From: Desulfitobacterium dehalogenans ATCC 51507
Lineage (GTDB): Bacteria > Bacillota > Desulfitobacteriia > Desulfitobacteriales > Desulfitobacteriaceae
DNA: 64,000 bases
Direction of reading: 5' to 3'
Assembly: GCF_000243155.2 (NCBI RefSeq)
Contig: NC_018017.1
Location: 2,852,001-2,916,000, forward strand
In this document: positions 40,365 through 49,023 of the stretch, one piece after another
How the letters are laid out: the number at the start of each line of letters is the position of its first letter
Numbering within the stretch: the first letter of the stretch is position 1
Program-made: the position numbers and the translations under genes
Notes under the pieces: model-generated
Told to the model about the DNA's origin: nothing
The model's database searches: none
The model's input: only the letters and a program-made list of their open reading frames with translations

Positions 40365-41507
40365 TTAAAATCCAAATACCCCTTCAAGGGTACGGATGAT
40401 TTGCTTGCCAATCCCTGCTTTCTCAATATCCTTTTCCGCCACCAGGTTCACAGAAGTCAACATTTCATTATCACGATAGAGAAGGATTTCTCCGACCTTT
40501 TGACCCGCTTTTATTGGTGCCTCTACATCTGGGTTGAGCTTAGTCTCTGCCCAGATATTTTTGTCGTTTCCTTTCTGCACGGTGACTCCCAGCGCTTTTT
40601 CTGTGACAGCTACAAGGTCTTCCTCCATTCCCTTGTGAACCTTAATGACTCCCTGCTTCTGACCGGCAGGAGCATATTCTTTATAGGCAAAATTAGCAAA
40701 GCCATAATTGTACAGCTTCATGGATTCAGTAAAATGTCCTCGCACTTGAGGAACTCCCATGACTACGGCAATAAGGCGCAACCCATCCCGCTCAACAGTA
40801 GAGGCGAGACAATAATTGGCTTCACTGGTCCAACCGGTTTTAAATCCATCGGCTCCCTCATACCACCAAAGCAATTTATTGGTATTCCAAAGCTTGAATT
40901 TGCCCCCGCGCAAATCGTACTCTTTCATACTCGTCAATTTACGGATCAGGGGATACTTTAAAGCTTCTCGCCCCATGAGGGCCAGATCATAGGCACTGGT
41001 ATAATGCCCTTCTGCCGGTAAACCATAGGCATTCACAAAGTGGGTATGATTGGCGCCAATCGCTTTAGCCTTCTTATTCATCTCTTCCACAAAGGCCTCA
41101 TGAGTGCCGCTGATATGTTCCCCTACGGCATAACAGGCATCGTTGGCCGAGCCCACAGCTATCGAAATCAGCATTTCTTCCAGAGAAAAAGTTTCTCCCG
41201 GCTCCAGATAAATTTGTGAGCCTCCTAAACTGCTGGCACCTTCACTGGCTGTAACTTTATCGGTGAGACTTACGCGTCCCGATTCAACCGCCTCGGCAGC
41301 TACTAACAGTGTCATCAATTTTGTCACACTGGCTGGCGGCAACTCTTTATGGATCTCTTTTTCGAAAAGTATTTGACCGGATTTAGCATCCAAAAGGATG
41401 GCACTTACTGCGTCGGTCTCTAATACTGCACCGTAGGCCTGATGGGGAACAACCAGATTCCCGACCAATAACGCCAAGGCAAAAATCAAAGCTAGTGCTT
41501 TACGCAT
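40365..41507 (-). CDS. dacF: D-alanyl-D-alanine carboxypeptidase (DacF/PBP5 family)
   Basis: A 380-residue exported serine peptidase that trims the terminal D-Ala of peptidoglycan stem peptides. A signal peptide is present (~1-26, ALIFALALLVGNLVVPHQAYG). The catalytic motifs are S60-V-T-K63, S121-A-N123 and K224-T-G226, followed by the C-terminal beta domain of PBP5-type enzymes. In Bacillus dacF is the first gene of the spoIIA operon; here it is convergent with that operon and has its own promoter. Confidence 0.94.
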   Translation of the reverse strand: MRKALALIFALALLVGNLVVPHQAYGAVLETDAVSAILLDAKSGQILFEKEIHKELPPASVTKLMTLLVAAEAVESGRVSLTDKVTASEGASSLGGSQIYLEPGETFSLEEMLISIAVGSANDACYAVGEHISGTHEAFVEEMNKKAKAIGANHTHFVNAYGLPAEGHYTSAYDLALMGREALKYPLIRKLTSMKEYDLRGGKFKLWNTNKLLWWYEGADGFKTGWTSEANYCLASTVERDGLRLIAVVMGVPQVRGHFTESMKLYNYGFANFAYKEYAPAGQKQGVIKVHKGMEEDLVAVTEKALGVTVQKGNDKNIWAETKLNPDVEAPIKAGQKVGEILLYRDNEMLTSVNLVAEKDIEKAGIGKQIIRTLEGVFGF

Positions 41508-41561
41508 TCGTTTTTAACCCCCTTATGAAACATATTTATTCTATTATCCCCAGAAAAATAA

Positions 41562-41589
41562 ATTATATCGAAAGGGACGATTTATCCAA
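41562..41589 (-). promoter_or_regulatory. Promoter of dacF
   Basis: TTGGAT (41584-41589) and TATAAT (41562-41567) are 16 bases apart on the minus strand, about 55 bases before the dacF start. The boxes look like the housekeeping form and not a forespore promoter. Confidence 0.6.
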
Positions 41590-41619
41590 AAATTACGCTC
41601 TTTGAAAAGAACTAAAAAC

Positions 41620-41657
41620 AAAAAACGTTCTCCATAATTATCTGGAGAACGTTTTTT
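41620..41657. terminator. Intrinsic terminator
   Basis: AAAAAACGTTCTCCA / TGGAGAACGTTTTTT, a perfect 15-bp stem with an 8-base loop, carries T tracts on both strands. It ends the CoA-binding protein transcript before dacF. Confidence 0.92.
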
Positions 41658-41697
41658 GTACACTATTCTTGTATTCTGTAATCCTATCCCTCTGTCC

Positions 41698-42174
41698 CTA
41701 ACGACGTTTAGGGGCCTTAGGAGAGTGTAACCCATGCCAGTAGCAAGGGTGTAGGTAGCCAAAGAGTTTGGGGTAAATTTTATGTTTCAAAATACAGCCT
41801 TGAATCACCTTAATTCCCGCCGCATCCGCTTGTTCCTGAAACTCTTCAGTCCAGTTGCGTTCTTGAAACCAAACGAATTGGGCCCCACATTCCTGAGCCT
41901 GACTGATAATATCAGGAATCAATTCCGCTTTCAAACAGGGAACCACCACATCCACCTTATCCTGCAAAGCCGACAGTCGTGAATAGACCTTAAAACCTTC
42001 CAAGCGCGGCAAATCTTCAGCCACGGGATGAACGACACAGCCGAATAGCTTCAAGGTCTCCCAAGCCTTATAGGCATGTTTATGTTTTAGAAAGCGGTCT
42101 GCATTGCCCACCACAGCGTAACGATGAGCTGTTGTGGTCTCCCCTGCCAGGGAATACACTTTCTTTTCACGCAT
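41698..42174 (-). CDS. CoA-binding (Rossmann) domain protein, YccU-like
   Basis: A 158-residue soluble protein. YAVVGNADRFLKHKHAYKAWETLKLFGCVVHPVAEDLPRLEG, spread over residues 18-60, and DVVVPCLKAELIPDIISQAQECGAQFVWFQ form the CoA-binding Rossmann fold of succinyl-CoA synthetase alpha relatives. The ending GIKVIQGCILKHKI matches the family's conserved Cys position. The biochemical role of stand-alone members is unclear. It is monocistronic between the nucleoside genes and dacF. Confidence 0.85.
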   Translation of the reverse strand: MREKKVYSLAGETTTAHRYAVVGNADRFLKHKHAYKAWETLKLFGCVVHPVAEDLPRLEGFKVYSRLSALQDKVDVVVPCLKAELIPDIISQAQECGAQFVWFQERNWTEEFQEQADAAGIKVIQGCILKHKIYPKLFGYLHPCYWHGLHSPKAPKRR

Positions 42175-42241
42175 CTGTAGTCACTCCTAACTTTAGGTAC
42201 TAAAAGATTACGTGAAAGCAGCTCATCCTATGACTCTTAGA

Positions 42242-43534
42242 CTATTTTATGATCTCATGAATGTATTCCATCGGGGCAGGCTTGCTATCTTGAAATGCAT
42301 AGGCCTTTAAAACATTCGTTTCCACATGATCAAGGTTGGTATGAAGAATACATAGTGGTTCATTAAGGTCAACATAATCTCCGACCTTCTTCAAAAGAGT
42401 TACCCCTGCTGCATAATCAATGGGGTCGTCCTTCTTCTTTCTTCCTGCCCCTAACTGCATAGCAACAAGCCCAATGTATTCAGCGTCAATATAGCTTACA
42501 TATCCCGCATGGGTTGAGAGGATTTCTATATGATGTTTCGCTTGCGGTAGTTGCCACGGCTCATGGACAATTTGTGGATTTCCTCCTTGAATTGAGATAA
42601 GCTCCTTTAATTTCTCTATGGCCTTACCTGAGGCAATAACTTGCAGAAGCTCCCCATAAGTTGACTGGAAATCATGATATTTTCCACTGGCAATAGCCAT
42701 ATAAGCGGCAATCGTCAAAGCAACAGTTGTTTCGTCCTCAGCTCCTTTTCCGCCTAGAACATCGATAACCTCTCTTATCTCATTGGCATTCCCTACTTCA
42801 TGTCCAAGAGGCTGATTCATATCTGTAATTATAGCGATGGTCCTTCTCTTTAATGACTTCCCTATTTGCACCATGCACTCTGCAAGTTTTTTGGCTTCCT
42901 CGAGGGATTTCATGAAAGCCCCCGAACCTACTTTAACATCAAGAACTATGGCATCTGCCCCAGAGGCAATCTTTTTACTCATGATTGAACTTGCTATGAG
43001 CGGAATACTATCCACGGTTCCTGTAACATCTCTTAAGGCATAGGTAAGTTTGTCGGCAGGGGTTAAGTTTGCTGTTTGACCCACTACCGCCATTCCGTGG
43101 TTATTCACATTGGCGATAAACTCCTCCGTACTTAAGGCAGTTCTGAATCCTTGTATCGCTTCAAGTTTATCAATGGTACCGCCGGTATGACCTAACCCTC
43201 TTCCACTCATTTTAGCCACAGGGATTCCTAATGAAGCAACCAGGGGAATGACGATTAGGCTTATCTTATCCCCCACTCCCCCAGTTGAATGCTTATCTAC
43301 TTTTACTCCATCGATACCGGATAAGTCGATGGTCTCGCCAGAGTTCACATAGGCCATGGTCAAGTTGGCGATTTCCTCATCATTCATCCCTTGAAAGTAA
43401 ATGGCCATATAAAGAGCAGATATCTGATAGTCGGGAATCTCACCCTTTACATAACCTTGTACGAAATGCTCTATTTCTTCTTGGGTCAAGGCGTGACCTA
43501 TCTTTTTTTTGTTAATTATATCAACTACCCGCAT
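42242..43534 (-). CDS. pdp: Pyrimidine-nucleoside phosphorylase
   Basis: Cleaves uridine, thymidine and deoxyuridine with phosphate to the base and (deoxy)ribose-1-phosphate. The 430 residues include VDIINKKKIGHALTQEEI, the phosphate loop VDKHSTGGVGDKISL near residue 82, GRGLGHTGGTIDKLEAI near 113, and the long DVKVGSGAFMKS segment. It is third in the operon deoB-pnp-pdp for nucleoside salvage; the product ribose-1-phosphate feeds DeoB. Confidence 0.96.
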   Translation of the reverse strand: MRVVDIINKKKIGHALTQEEIEHFVQGYVKGEIPDYQISALYMAIYFQGMNDEEIANLTMAYVNSGETIDLSGIDGVKVDKHSTGGVGDKISLIVIPLVASLGIPVAKMSGRGLGHTGGTIDKLEAIQGFRTALSTEEFIANVNNHGMAVVGQTANLTPADKLTYALRDVTGTVDSIPLIASSIMSKKIASGADAIVLDVKVGSGAFMKSLEEAKKLAECMVQIGKSLKRRTIAIITDMNQPLGHEVGNANEIREVIDVLGGKGAEDETTVALTIAAYMAIASGKYHDFQSTYGELLQVIASGKAIEKLKELISIQGGNPQIVHEPWQLPQAKHHIEILSTHAGYVSYIDAEYIGLVAMQLGAGRKKKDDPIDYAAGVTLLKKVGDYVDLNEPLCILHTNLDHVETNVLKAYAFQDSKPAPMEYIHEIIK

Positions 43535-43624
43535 TGCTTTGCCCCCTAAGTTCTTTTTACTCTCCTCATTTTTCGGGGATCACACGGAAGTGACCCGCAC
43601 CCTACCTCAAACAATGCCTAATGA

Positions 43625-44458
43625 TTACGCCAGCCCCTTAACCAAAGCCTGCACAAACCGTACAAACTGCTTCTCGATACGCTCGGCAGTCTCCATGACC
43701 TCCGCATGGCTAAGGCGCTGGGAAAGGATTCCGGCGGCCATGTTTGTAACACAGGAAATGCCAAGAACCCGCATTCCTCCGTGGTTGGCCACGATAACCT
43801 CGGGGACGGTGCTCATTCCCACAAGATCGGCTCCTACTGTGCGAAGAAAACGAATCTCAGCCGGGCTTTCATAGCTGGGACCGCTCATAGCGGCGTAGAT
43901 CCCTTCCTGGGGATAGATACCTACCTCCCGGGCTATTGTCAGAGCCTTTTGCCGCCATTCAAGATCATAACCTTCACTTAAGTCGGGAAAACGAGGCCCC
44001 AGGTTACTGAGATTGGCTCCGCGAAGGGGATTGTCTCCCATCATATTGATATGGTCCTTGAGCAAAACCAGATCCCCTGGGCGATAAGCAGGGTTAATTC
44101 CGCCGGCAGCATTCGTTACAATCAGTCCGGATACTCCCAAAACCTGCATGACCCGAACGGGAAAAGTCACTTCCTGCATGGGGTACCCTTCATAGAAGTG
44201 AAAGCGCCCTTGCATGGCTACAACAGGTTTACCCAAGACTTTTCCAAACACCAATTGTCCTTTATGCCCCTCAACGGTGGAAACCGGGAAGTTCGGAATC
44301 TCCTGATAAGGAATAGACACCTTATCTTCAATCAGTTCCACAAAACCACCTAATCCTGAGCCCAGGATAATCCCCATTTGGGGTTCCATATTTATTTTTT
44401 CAATAATATACCGCCGGGTTTCACTGAGTTTGTCCATAAATTCTTGCTCACGTATCAT
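43625..44458 (-). CDS. punA: Purine nucleoside phosphorylase
   Basis: A trimeric-type enzyme of 277 residues that phosphorolyses inosine and guanosine. Phosphate-binding GSGLGGF near residue 33, GHKGQLVFGK near 64, YEGYPMQEVTFPVRVMQVLGVSGLIVTNAAGGINPAYRPGDLVLLKDHIN, and the base-binding NHGGMRVLGISCVTNMAAG region are present. AAGGAGAAG precedes the ATG. Gene order matches Bacillus xerD-drm-punA-dacF, with pdp and a CoA-binding gene added. Confidence 0.95.
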   Translation of the reverse strand: MIREQEFMDKLSETRRYIIEKINMEPQMGIILGSGLGGFVELIEDKVSIPYQEIPNFPVSTVEGHKGQLVFGKVLGKPVVAMQGRFHFYEGYPMQEVTFPVRVMQVLGVSGLIVTNAAGGINPAYRPGDLVLLKDHINMMGDNPLRGANLSNLGPRFPDLSEGYDLEWRQKALTIAREVGIYPQEGIYAAMSGPSYESPAEIRFLRTVGADLVGMSTVPEVIVANHGGMRVLGISCVTNMAAGILSQRLSHAEVMETAERIEKQFVRFVQALVKGLA

Positions 44459-44499
44459 AGTTATCTTCTCCTTGTCAGCTTTTTTTGAATGAGTTCATT

Positions 44500-45666
44500 T
44501 CAGATTAATTCTTTAAGAAAGCTCTGACCATTATGCAGAGCTTCCGTCCCTAAATAATCGGCAATGGTAGCTCCCAAATCGGCAAAGGAGGGACGGATCC
44601 CTAGATTCGTTCCGGGTATAACCTTTTTTCCGTAGACCAGTAAGGGGACATACTCCCGGGAATGGTCCGTACTTTCCGTGGTGGGATCACAACCATGGTC
44701 TGCGGTGATGAACAGGATATCCTCCTCTTCAAGCAAATCAAGGATTTCCGGCAATCTCCCATCAAACTCCTCTAGGGCCTTAGCATAATTTTCCACATCA
44801 TTGCGATGACCATAAAGCATATCAAAATCCACCAGATTGGTCATGATGAAACCCGGCTTCTTCTCTTTGATAAAGGCTAAGGTCTTATCCACTCCATCTT
44901 TATTCCCTTTGCTGGGAACATGGTCTGTGACCCCATGACCTGCGTAAATGTCTTTGATTTTTCCCACAGCCATGACATGAAGTCCTTTTTCTTTTACCAC
45001 ATCCAGAAGGATTTTGTGGGGCGGCTCAATGGCATAGTCATGACGATTGGTGGTCCGGTAGAAGTTTCCTTCGCTGCCTAAAAAGGGGCGGGCTATGACT
45101 CGGCCTACTCTTAAATCCCCATCCAGCATTTCACGGGCTATCTCACAGATTCCATACAACTTCTCTAAAGGGATCACCTCTTCATGGGCTGCGATCTGAA
45201 ACACTGAATCTGCAGAAGTATAGACGATAGGTTTCCCTGTTTGGACATGTTCCTGTCCCAGCCTCTGAATAATCTCTGTGCCGGAAGCCACTTCATTACC
45301 TATAACTTGGCGACCGATGCGCTTTTCGAAGGCTCGGATAAAATCTTCCGGAAAGCCCTGGGGAAAAGTAGGGAAGGCTCTTTCCAATACCACGCCGGCT
45401 ATTTCCCAATGTCCCGTGGTGGTATCCTTACCCGGGGATCTTTCCGCCATTTTTCCATACCCGCCTTTAGGGCTTGCCTTGGGACTCACCCCTTGGATAG
45501 GCGCAATATTACCCAGGCCTAATTCCTGAAGATGAGGCAAATGAAGGCCTCCACGGGCCTTGGCAATATTGCCTAAGGTATTGCTCCCCATATCTCCGTA
45601 TTCATGGGCATCCGGCATTTCGCCTATGCCAACGCTATCTAAAACAATTAAGATGACTCGTTTCAA
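44500..45666 (-). CDS. deoB: Phosphopentomutase
   Basis: Interconverts ribose-1- and ribose-5-phosphate (and the deoxy forms), linking nucleoside breakdown with the pentose phosphate pathway. The 388 residues contain the alkaline phosphatase-superfamily metal site: [27 protein letters not shown] at the N-terminus, [10 protein letters not shown] with the phosphorylated Thr near residue 87, and [21 protein letters not shown] near 330. The start is TTG at 45666 with AAAGGAGG upstream. xerD lies 23 bases before it. Confidence 0.96.
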   Translation of the reverse strand: MKRVILIVLDSVGIGEMPDAHEYGDMGSNTLGNIAKARGGLHLPHLQELGLGNIAPIQGVSPKASPKGGYGKMAERSPGKDTTTGHWEIAGVVLERAFPTFPQGFPEDFIRAFEKRIGRQVIGNEVASGTEIIQRLGQEHVQTGKPIVYTSADSVFQIAAHEEVIPLEKLYGICEIAREMLDGDLRVGRVIARPFLGSEGNFYRTTNRHDYAIEPPHKILLDVVKEKGLHVMAVGKIKDIYAGHGVTDHVPSKGNKDGVDKTLAFIKEKKPGFIMTNLVDFDMLYGHRNDVENYAKALEEFDGRLPEILDLLEEEDILFITADHGCDPTTESTDHSREYVPLLVYGKKVIPGTNLGIRPSFADLGATIADYLGTEALHNGQSFLKELI

Positions 45667-45689
45667 AAAGTAATTCCTCCTTTATTTCA

Positions 45690-46655
45690 TTAATCGGCCC
45701 GAGGGTGAGCTCTACGGAATACTTCCAGAAGTCTTTGACGGGAAAGGTGGGTATAAATTTGGGTCGTTGAAATATCTGCATGCCCCAGCATTTCCTGGAC
45801 GGATCGCAAATCTGCTCCATGATCCAAGAGATGGGTAGCAAAACTATGTCTGAATTTATGTGGATAGATAGTTTCCTTGACGCCATGGTCTTGCGCCCAT
45901 TTTTTGAGGATATCCCAGACCCCTTGCCGGGTCAGAGCCGTACCTCGGGAATTAAGGAAGAGAATTTCCGTTTTATTCTTGCCCTTCAGCTCCTCCCGAT
46001 AATGATCCAGATAATCCTGCAAAACCTCAAGAGCGTATTCTCCTATCGGTACAATCCGCTCTTTGTTCCCCTTTCCCCGGCAACGCAAGGTTCTTGTCTC
46101 AAAGATGATATCCGAAACCTTTAAGCCCACCAATTCGGAGACACGTAAACCACAACCATAGAGTACCTCAATCATAGCAATATTACGCATCAATAGTCCT
46201 TTATCCTTCCCCTGGGAGTCAGTAGTTCCGGTTCTTTCATTACTCTTTCCATTCTTATCCCGTCCTTTGTCCGGTTCTCCTCCTTCGCCCATAAGCTTAT
46301 AAATGGAGTCTTCAGACAGAACATGAGGCAGATGCTGCTCAAGCTTCGGAGTGGTTAGGTACTCAGTAGGGTCATCCTCCCGCATCTCCTCTCCTAGGAG
46401 GAAAGAAAAGAAACCTCGCAGGGTTGCGAGGTGCCGTGCCAATGTGCGAGCAGACCTCCCCTGATTCTTCTCCTGGAGAAGAAATAAGAAAAGGTCATTT
46501 CCATCACAAGATATAAAGTTTTTCCCGCGTTGTTGAAGAAATGCTGTGAATTTCTTCAGATCGCGCTCATAGCTGATTCGGGTATTTGGGGAAAGTCCTC
46601 GTTCTACATTAAGGTATGTCAAATATTTTTTAATCCAAGCTTCTGTTTGAACCAC
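45690..46655 (-). CDS. xerD: Tyrosine recombinase XerD
   Basis: Resolves chromosome dimers at dif together with XerC. An N-terminal SAM-like domain (~1-105) is followed by the catalytic domain with R171 (GLRVSEL), H266-R269 (PHKFRH), H292 (MLGHAD) and nucleophile Y301 (TQIYTH). These are displaced by 22-23 residues from the E. coli XerD positions because of a hydrophilic Gly/Lys/Asp-rich insert at residues ~124-152, just before the first catalytic arginine. All catalytic residues are kept, so the enzyme should be active. It belongs to the conserved xerD-deoB-punA group. Confidence 0.93.
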   Translation of the reverse strand: MVQTEAWIKKYLTYLNVERGLSPNTRISYERDLKKFTAFLQQRGKNFISCDGNDLFLFLLQEKNQGRSARTLARHLATLRGFFSFLLGEEMREDDPTEYLTTPKLEQHLPHVLSEDSIYKLMGEGGEPDKGRDKNGKSNERTGTTDSQGKDKGLLMRNIAMIEVLYGCGLRVSELVGLKVSDIIFETRTLRCRGKGNKERIVPIGEYALEVLQDYLDHYREELKGKNKTEILFLNSRGTALTRQGVWDILKKWAQDHGVKETIYPHKFRHSFATHLLDHGADLRSVQEMLGHADISTTQIYTHLSRQRLLEVFRRAHPRAD

Positions 46656-46726
46656 AGCAATCCCTCCCTAGCTTAGAAAATTCTACAAGAGGGAAAGGTT
46701 TTCCTGCGGTTTGAACCGGAGAATCT

Positions 46727-46957
46727 CTATCTTTTTATATCGGGAAAGAGCTGTATAACAAATTCGCTCCAAATACTGCCTTCCTCTTCAACCCGCATAG
46801 GATTACCGCTGGGCTTCTCATCTTTATCCCCATGAGATGTGATGATGAGACTGCATACTGTGACCAGCTTGGGTAGCATAACTGCCAGCAACATCATTAA
46901 GAGAAGGATCCGTACGATAGTTAAGAAAAACTCCGGCCAGTTTTTACCTCTCTGCAT
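46727..46957 (-). CDS. Small single-pass membrane protein, YqzK (DUF4227)-like by position
   Basis: A 76-residue protein with one membrane helix at residues ~12-36 (FLTIVRILLLMMLLAVMLPKLVTV) and a charged outer or inner tail of ~40 residues. In Bacillus a small membrane protein, YqzK, sits directly before xerD; size, topology and position agree here, but I cannot confirm homology by eye. The ATG at 46957 has GGGGG upstream. It lies 25 bases after the activase gene on the same strand. Confidence 0.65.
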   Translation of the reverse strand: MQRGKNWPEFFLTIVRILLLMMLLAVMLPKLVTVCSLIITSHGDKDEKPSGNPMRVEEEGSIWSEFVIQLFPDIKR

Positions 46958-46982
46958 AACTTCGACCCCCAATCCCTAAAAC

Positions 46983-47768
46983 TTATGCAGTAGAGGATTG
47001 TCTTGATGCCATTAAGGCTGCTCCTAAAGCAGCAGTAATAGAAGGTTCACTATACACCAGCAGAGGATGATTCAATTGCCGACGGAGTGCAGCCAATACC
47101 CCTTGATTGCGGGCTACCCCACCGGTAAACACAATATCCGGCAATAAGCCAATCCGCTGTGCTAAGGATGCCACACGGCTGGCTACGGATTCACAGACCC
47201 CGGCTAGAATATCTTCTTTCGGCCTTCCCGCCGATACATGAGTAATCACTTCCGATTCCGCAAAGACCGTACAAAAGGAGGATATGGCCGTGGGATTCTG
47301 AGATTTTTCCGAAAGACTTCCTATTTCATGCAAACTAATCTCCAAAGCTGAGGCCATGACTTCGAGAAAGCGTCCTGTTCCTGCTGCACATTTATCATTC
47401 ATGGCAAAATCCACGACTTTGCCATTAGGCAGCAATTGAATGACTTTACTGTCCTGTCCCCCGATATCAATAATAGTTCGGGCAGTGGGGAAAAGATGAT
47501 GAATTCCCCGGGCTTGGCAGGTGATTTCCGACACTTCCCGGTCGGCAGGAAAAGTAATCCTCCCGTATCCGGTAGCAACCGTCCCCTCTACATCCCCCTG
47601 GCCAAGTCCCGACTCCGAGAGTAGCTTAGCCACCATCTGAGTCGCCACTTCCCGTCCACTATACCCGGCCCGGGCCGTGTCATAAGCAATAATCTCCAAT
47701 TCCTGGTCTATAAGAACGACTTTCACCGTCAGGGAGCCGATATCGACCCCTACATAAATCTTGGCCAT
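46983..47768 (-). CDS. 2-hydroxyacyl-CoA dehydratase activator (HgdC-type ATPase)
   Basis: A 261-residue ASKHA ATPase, the size of the short HgdC/archerase type. It reduces its dehydratase partner by one electron at the cost of ATP. YVGVDIGSLTVKVVLID and IIDIGGQDSKVIQL form the nucleotide site. C127 (NDKCAAGTG) and C166 (SSFCTVFAE) fall at exactly the residue numbers of the cluster ligands of Acidaminococcus HgdC. The ATG at 47768 has GGGAAGG upstream; the frame to 47849 overlaps the upstream gene and lacks one. It is third in the cluster after two dehydratase-like subunits. Confidence 0.93.
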   Translation of the reverse strand: MAKIYVGVDIGSLTVKVVLIDQELEIIAYDTARAGYSGREVATQMVAKLLSESGLGQGDVEGTVATGYGRITFPADREVSEITCQARGIHHLFPTARTIIDIGGQDSKVIQLLPNGKVVDFAMNDKCAAGTGRFLEVMASALEISLHEIGSLSEKSQNPTAISSFCTVFAESEVITHVSAGRPKEDILAGVCESVASRVASLAQRIGLLPDIVFTGGVARNQGVLAALRRQLNHPLLVYSEPSITAALGAALMASRQSSTA

Positions 47769-47793
47769 ACCTTCCCTCTTTCCTTTGCCCACC

Positions 47794-49023
47794 TCAATCA
47801 AACGTCTCCAAAAATGCCTGAACACGATTGCGGATGGGTTCTTCAGCATAGGCCCGGGGATCAGCCATATCGGCCTCGATCATTAATCCCGGAACACCCG
47901 TCTCCTTCATGACCCTTCTGCGAATAACCTCCTGGACCAAAGAATAGGGCTTGCAAGAGCGATTGGAGTGCATCACGAAGCCGTCAGCCTGATAATCTTG
48001 AATGAGCTTTACAAGTTGCTTAGTACGAAACTCCGGAGAGCGGTTCAGGAAAACCTCCGTATACGTGACGGCCAAACTTTCCAGGGGGGTTCCCGGTGCT
48101 TGATCCATGGCCCATCCCCCACTGTAAGTATCAGTCACAAAGCATGCTCCCCGTTCCGTAAACATCTTATTAAAACTAAATACTTTGGGCCAAATCGCAA
48201 TATTATCCCAGACCAGACGAATCCGCTCATTTTCCACAGCACCCTGGGAGAGGCCCGCCCGCTCTTTGACCTCGTCACAAAATAGTTGATAATAATCCCG
48301 TCCAGCTTTGGTTCCCCTCATCACCACGATGGGGGCCATATGGATAAAGAGATCGGGGGCATTCAGGGGGGAGGGACGGGATTGACAGGCTCTACGGGCT
48401 TCTTTCCATAGATCGGTGGTTTCCCGGCTGAGCTTCATCTGGTTTTCCAGTTCTTTTTCATCCAATGCCCTGCCTGTAATACGCTCCAGCTCCACGATCA
48501 TTCCCTTGAGCTGCTCCAAGACATAATTCTTCGTTTGGTCCGTCATCTCCGCTGTTAGGTAAGGGGTATCCAGCACCAGCAAAGGAACTTCAAAATGCCG
48601 GGCCAGAGCCTCATACCACTTTAATACCGTACCACAGATATTATTGCAGGCCACCAGGAGATCGGGTTTGGGCATTCCTCCCATAGGGGCCAGATCAGGC
48701 CGTAAAACTCCACCGATATTGGAGCGGGCATAGGAGCACAGATCCTGGGAATAGCCTGCAGCTTCTGCCACCTGACATAACTGGGCCGTGGCCTTATTGG
48801 TGCTGTAAATAGCGGCATATTGCTCCGGGTAGGCCGGATGGATCTTAAAAGCACGCAAAATTTCGATGGGAGCCCCGCTGGTCACCCAGGCAATCTTGCG
48901 GCCCACAGGCTTACCCCAATAGCGGTGATATCCCGTTAAAAGATAGTAGCGCTTCATGGTCCTTTTCAGAGTATCCGTACTCCGCAGAGGGCGATAATTT
49001 CGTTTCTGTGCTTTCTGGGTCAT
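47794..49023 (-). CDS. 2-hydroxyacyl-CoA dehydratase-type subunit (second subunit)
   Basis: A 409-residue member of the HgdA/B-BcrB/C superfamily. Candidate cluster cysteines lie in ACNNICGTVLKWYE near residue 130 and SNRSCKPYSL near 360, with supporting GGWAMDQAPGTPLE and the final EADMADPRAYAEEPIRNRVQAFLE block, close to 'E-x-D-x-x-D-x-R-x-y-x-e' of the family. The N-terminal ~45 residues are basic. It overlaps the 49020 gene by four bases (ATGA). The two proteins would form a heterodimer activated by the 46983 product. The substrate is unknown. Confidence 0.88.
   Translation of the reverse strand: MTQKAQKRNYRPLRSTDTLKRTMKRYYLLTGYHRYWGKPVGRKIAWVTSGAPIEILRAFKIHPAYPEQYAAIYSTNKATAQLCQVAEAAGYSQDLCSYARSNIGGVLRPDLAPMGGMPKPDLLVACNNICGTVLKWYEALARHFEVPLLVLDTPYLTAEMTDQTKNYVLEQLKGMIVELERITGRALDEKELENQMKLSRETTDLWKEARRACQSRPSPLNAPDLFIHMAPIVVMRGTKAGRDYYQLFCDEVKERAGLSQGAVENERIRLVWDNIAIWPKVFSFNKMFTERGACFVTDTYSGGWAMDQAPGTPLESLAVTYTEVFLNRSPEFRTKQLVKLIQDYQADGFVMHSNRSCKPYSLVQEVIRRRVMKETGVPGLMIEADMADPRAYAEEPIRNRVQAFLETFD

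Noticed and set aside
40215-40961. 248-codon plus-strand frame over the dacF 3' end
   Set aside because: It is a shadow of dacF, which has intact catalytic motifs; there is no start signal or family resemblance.
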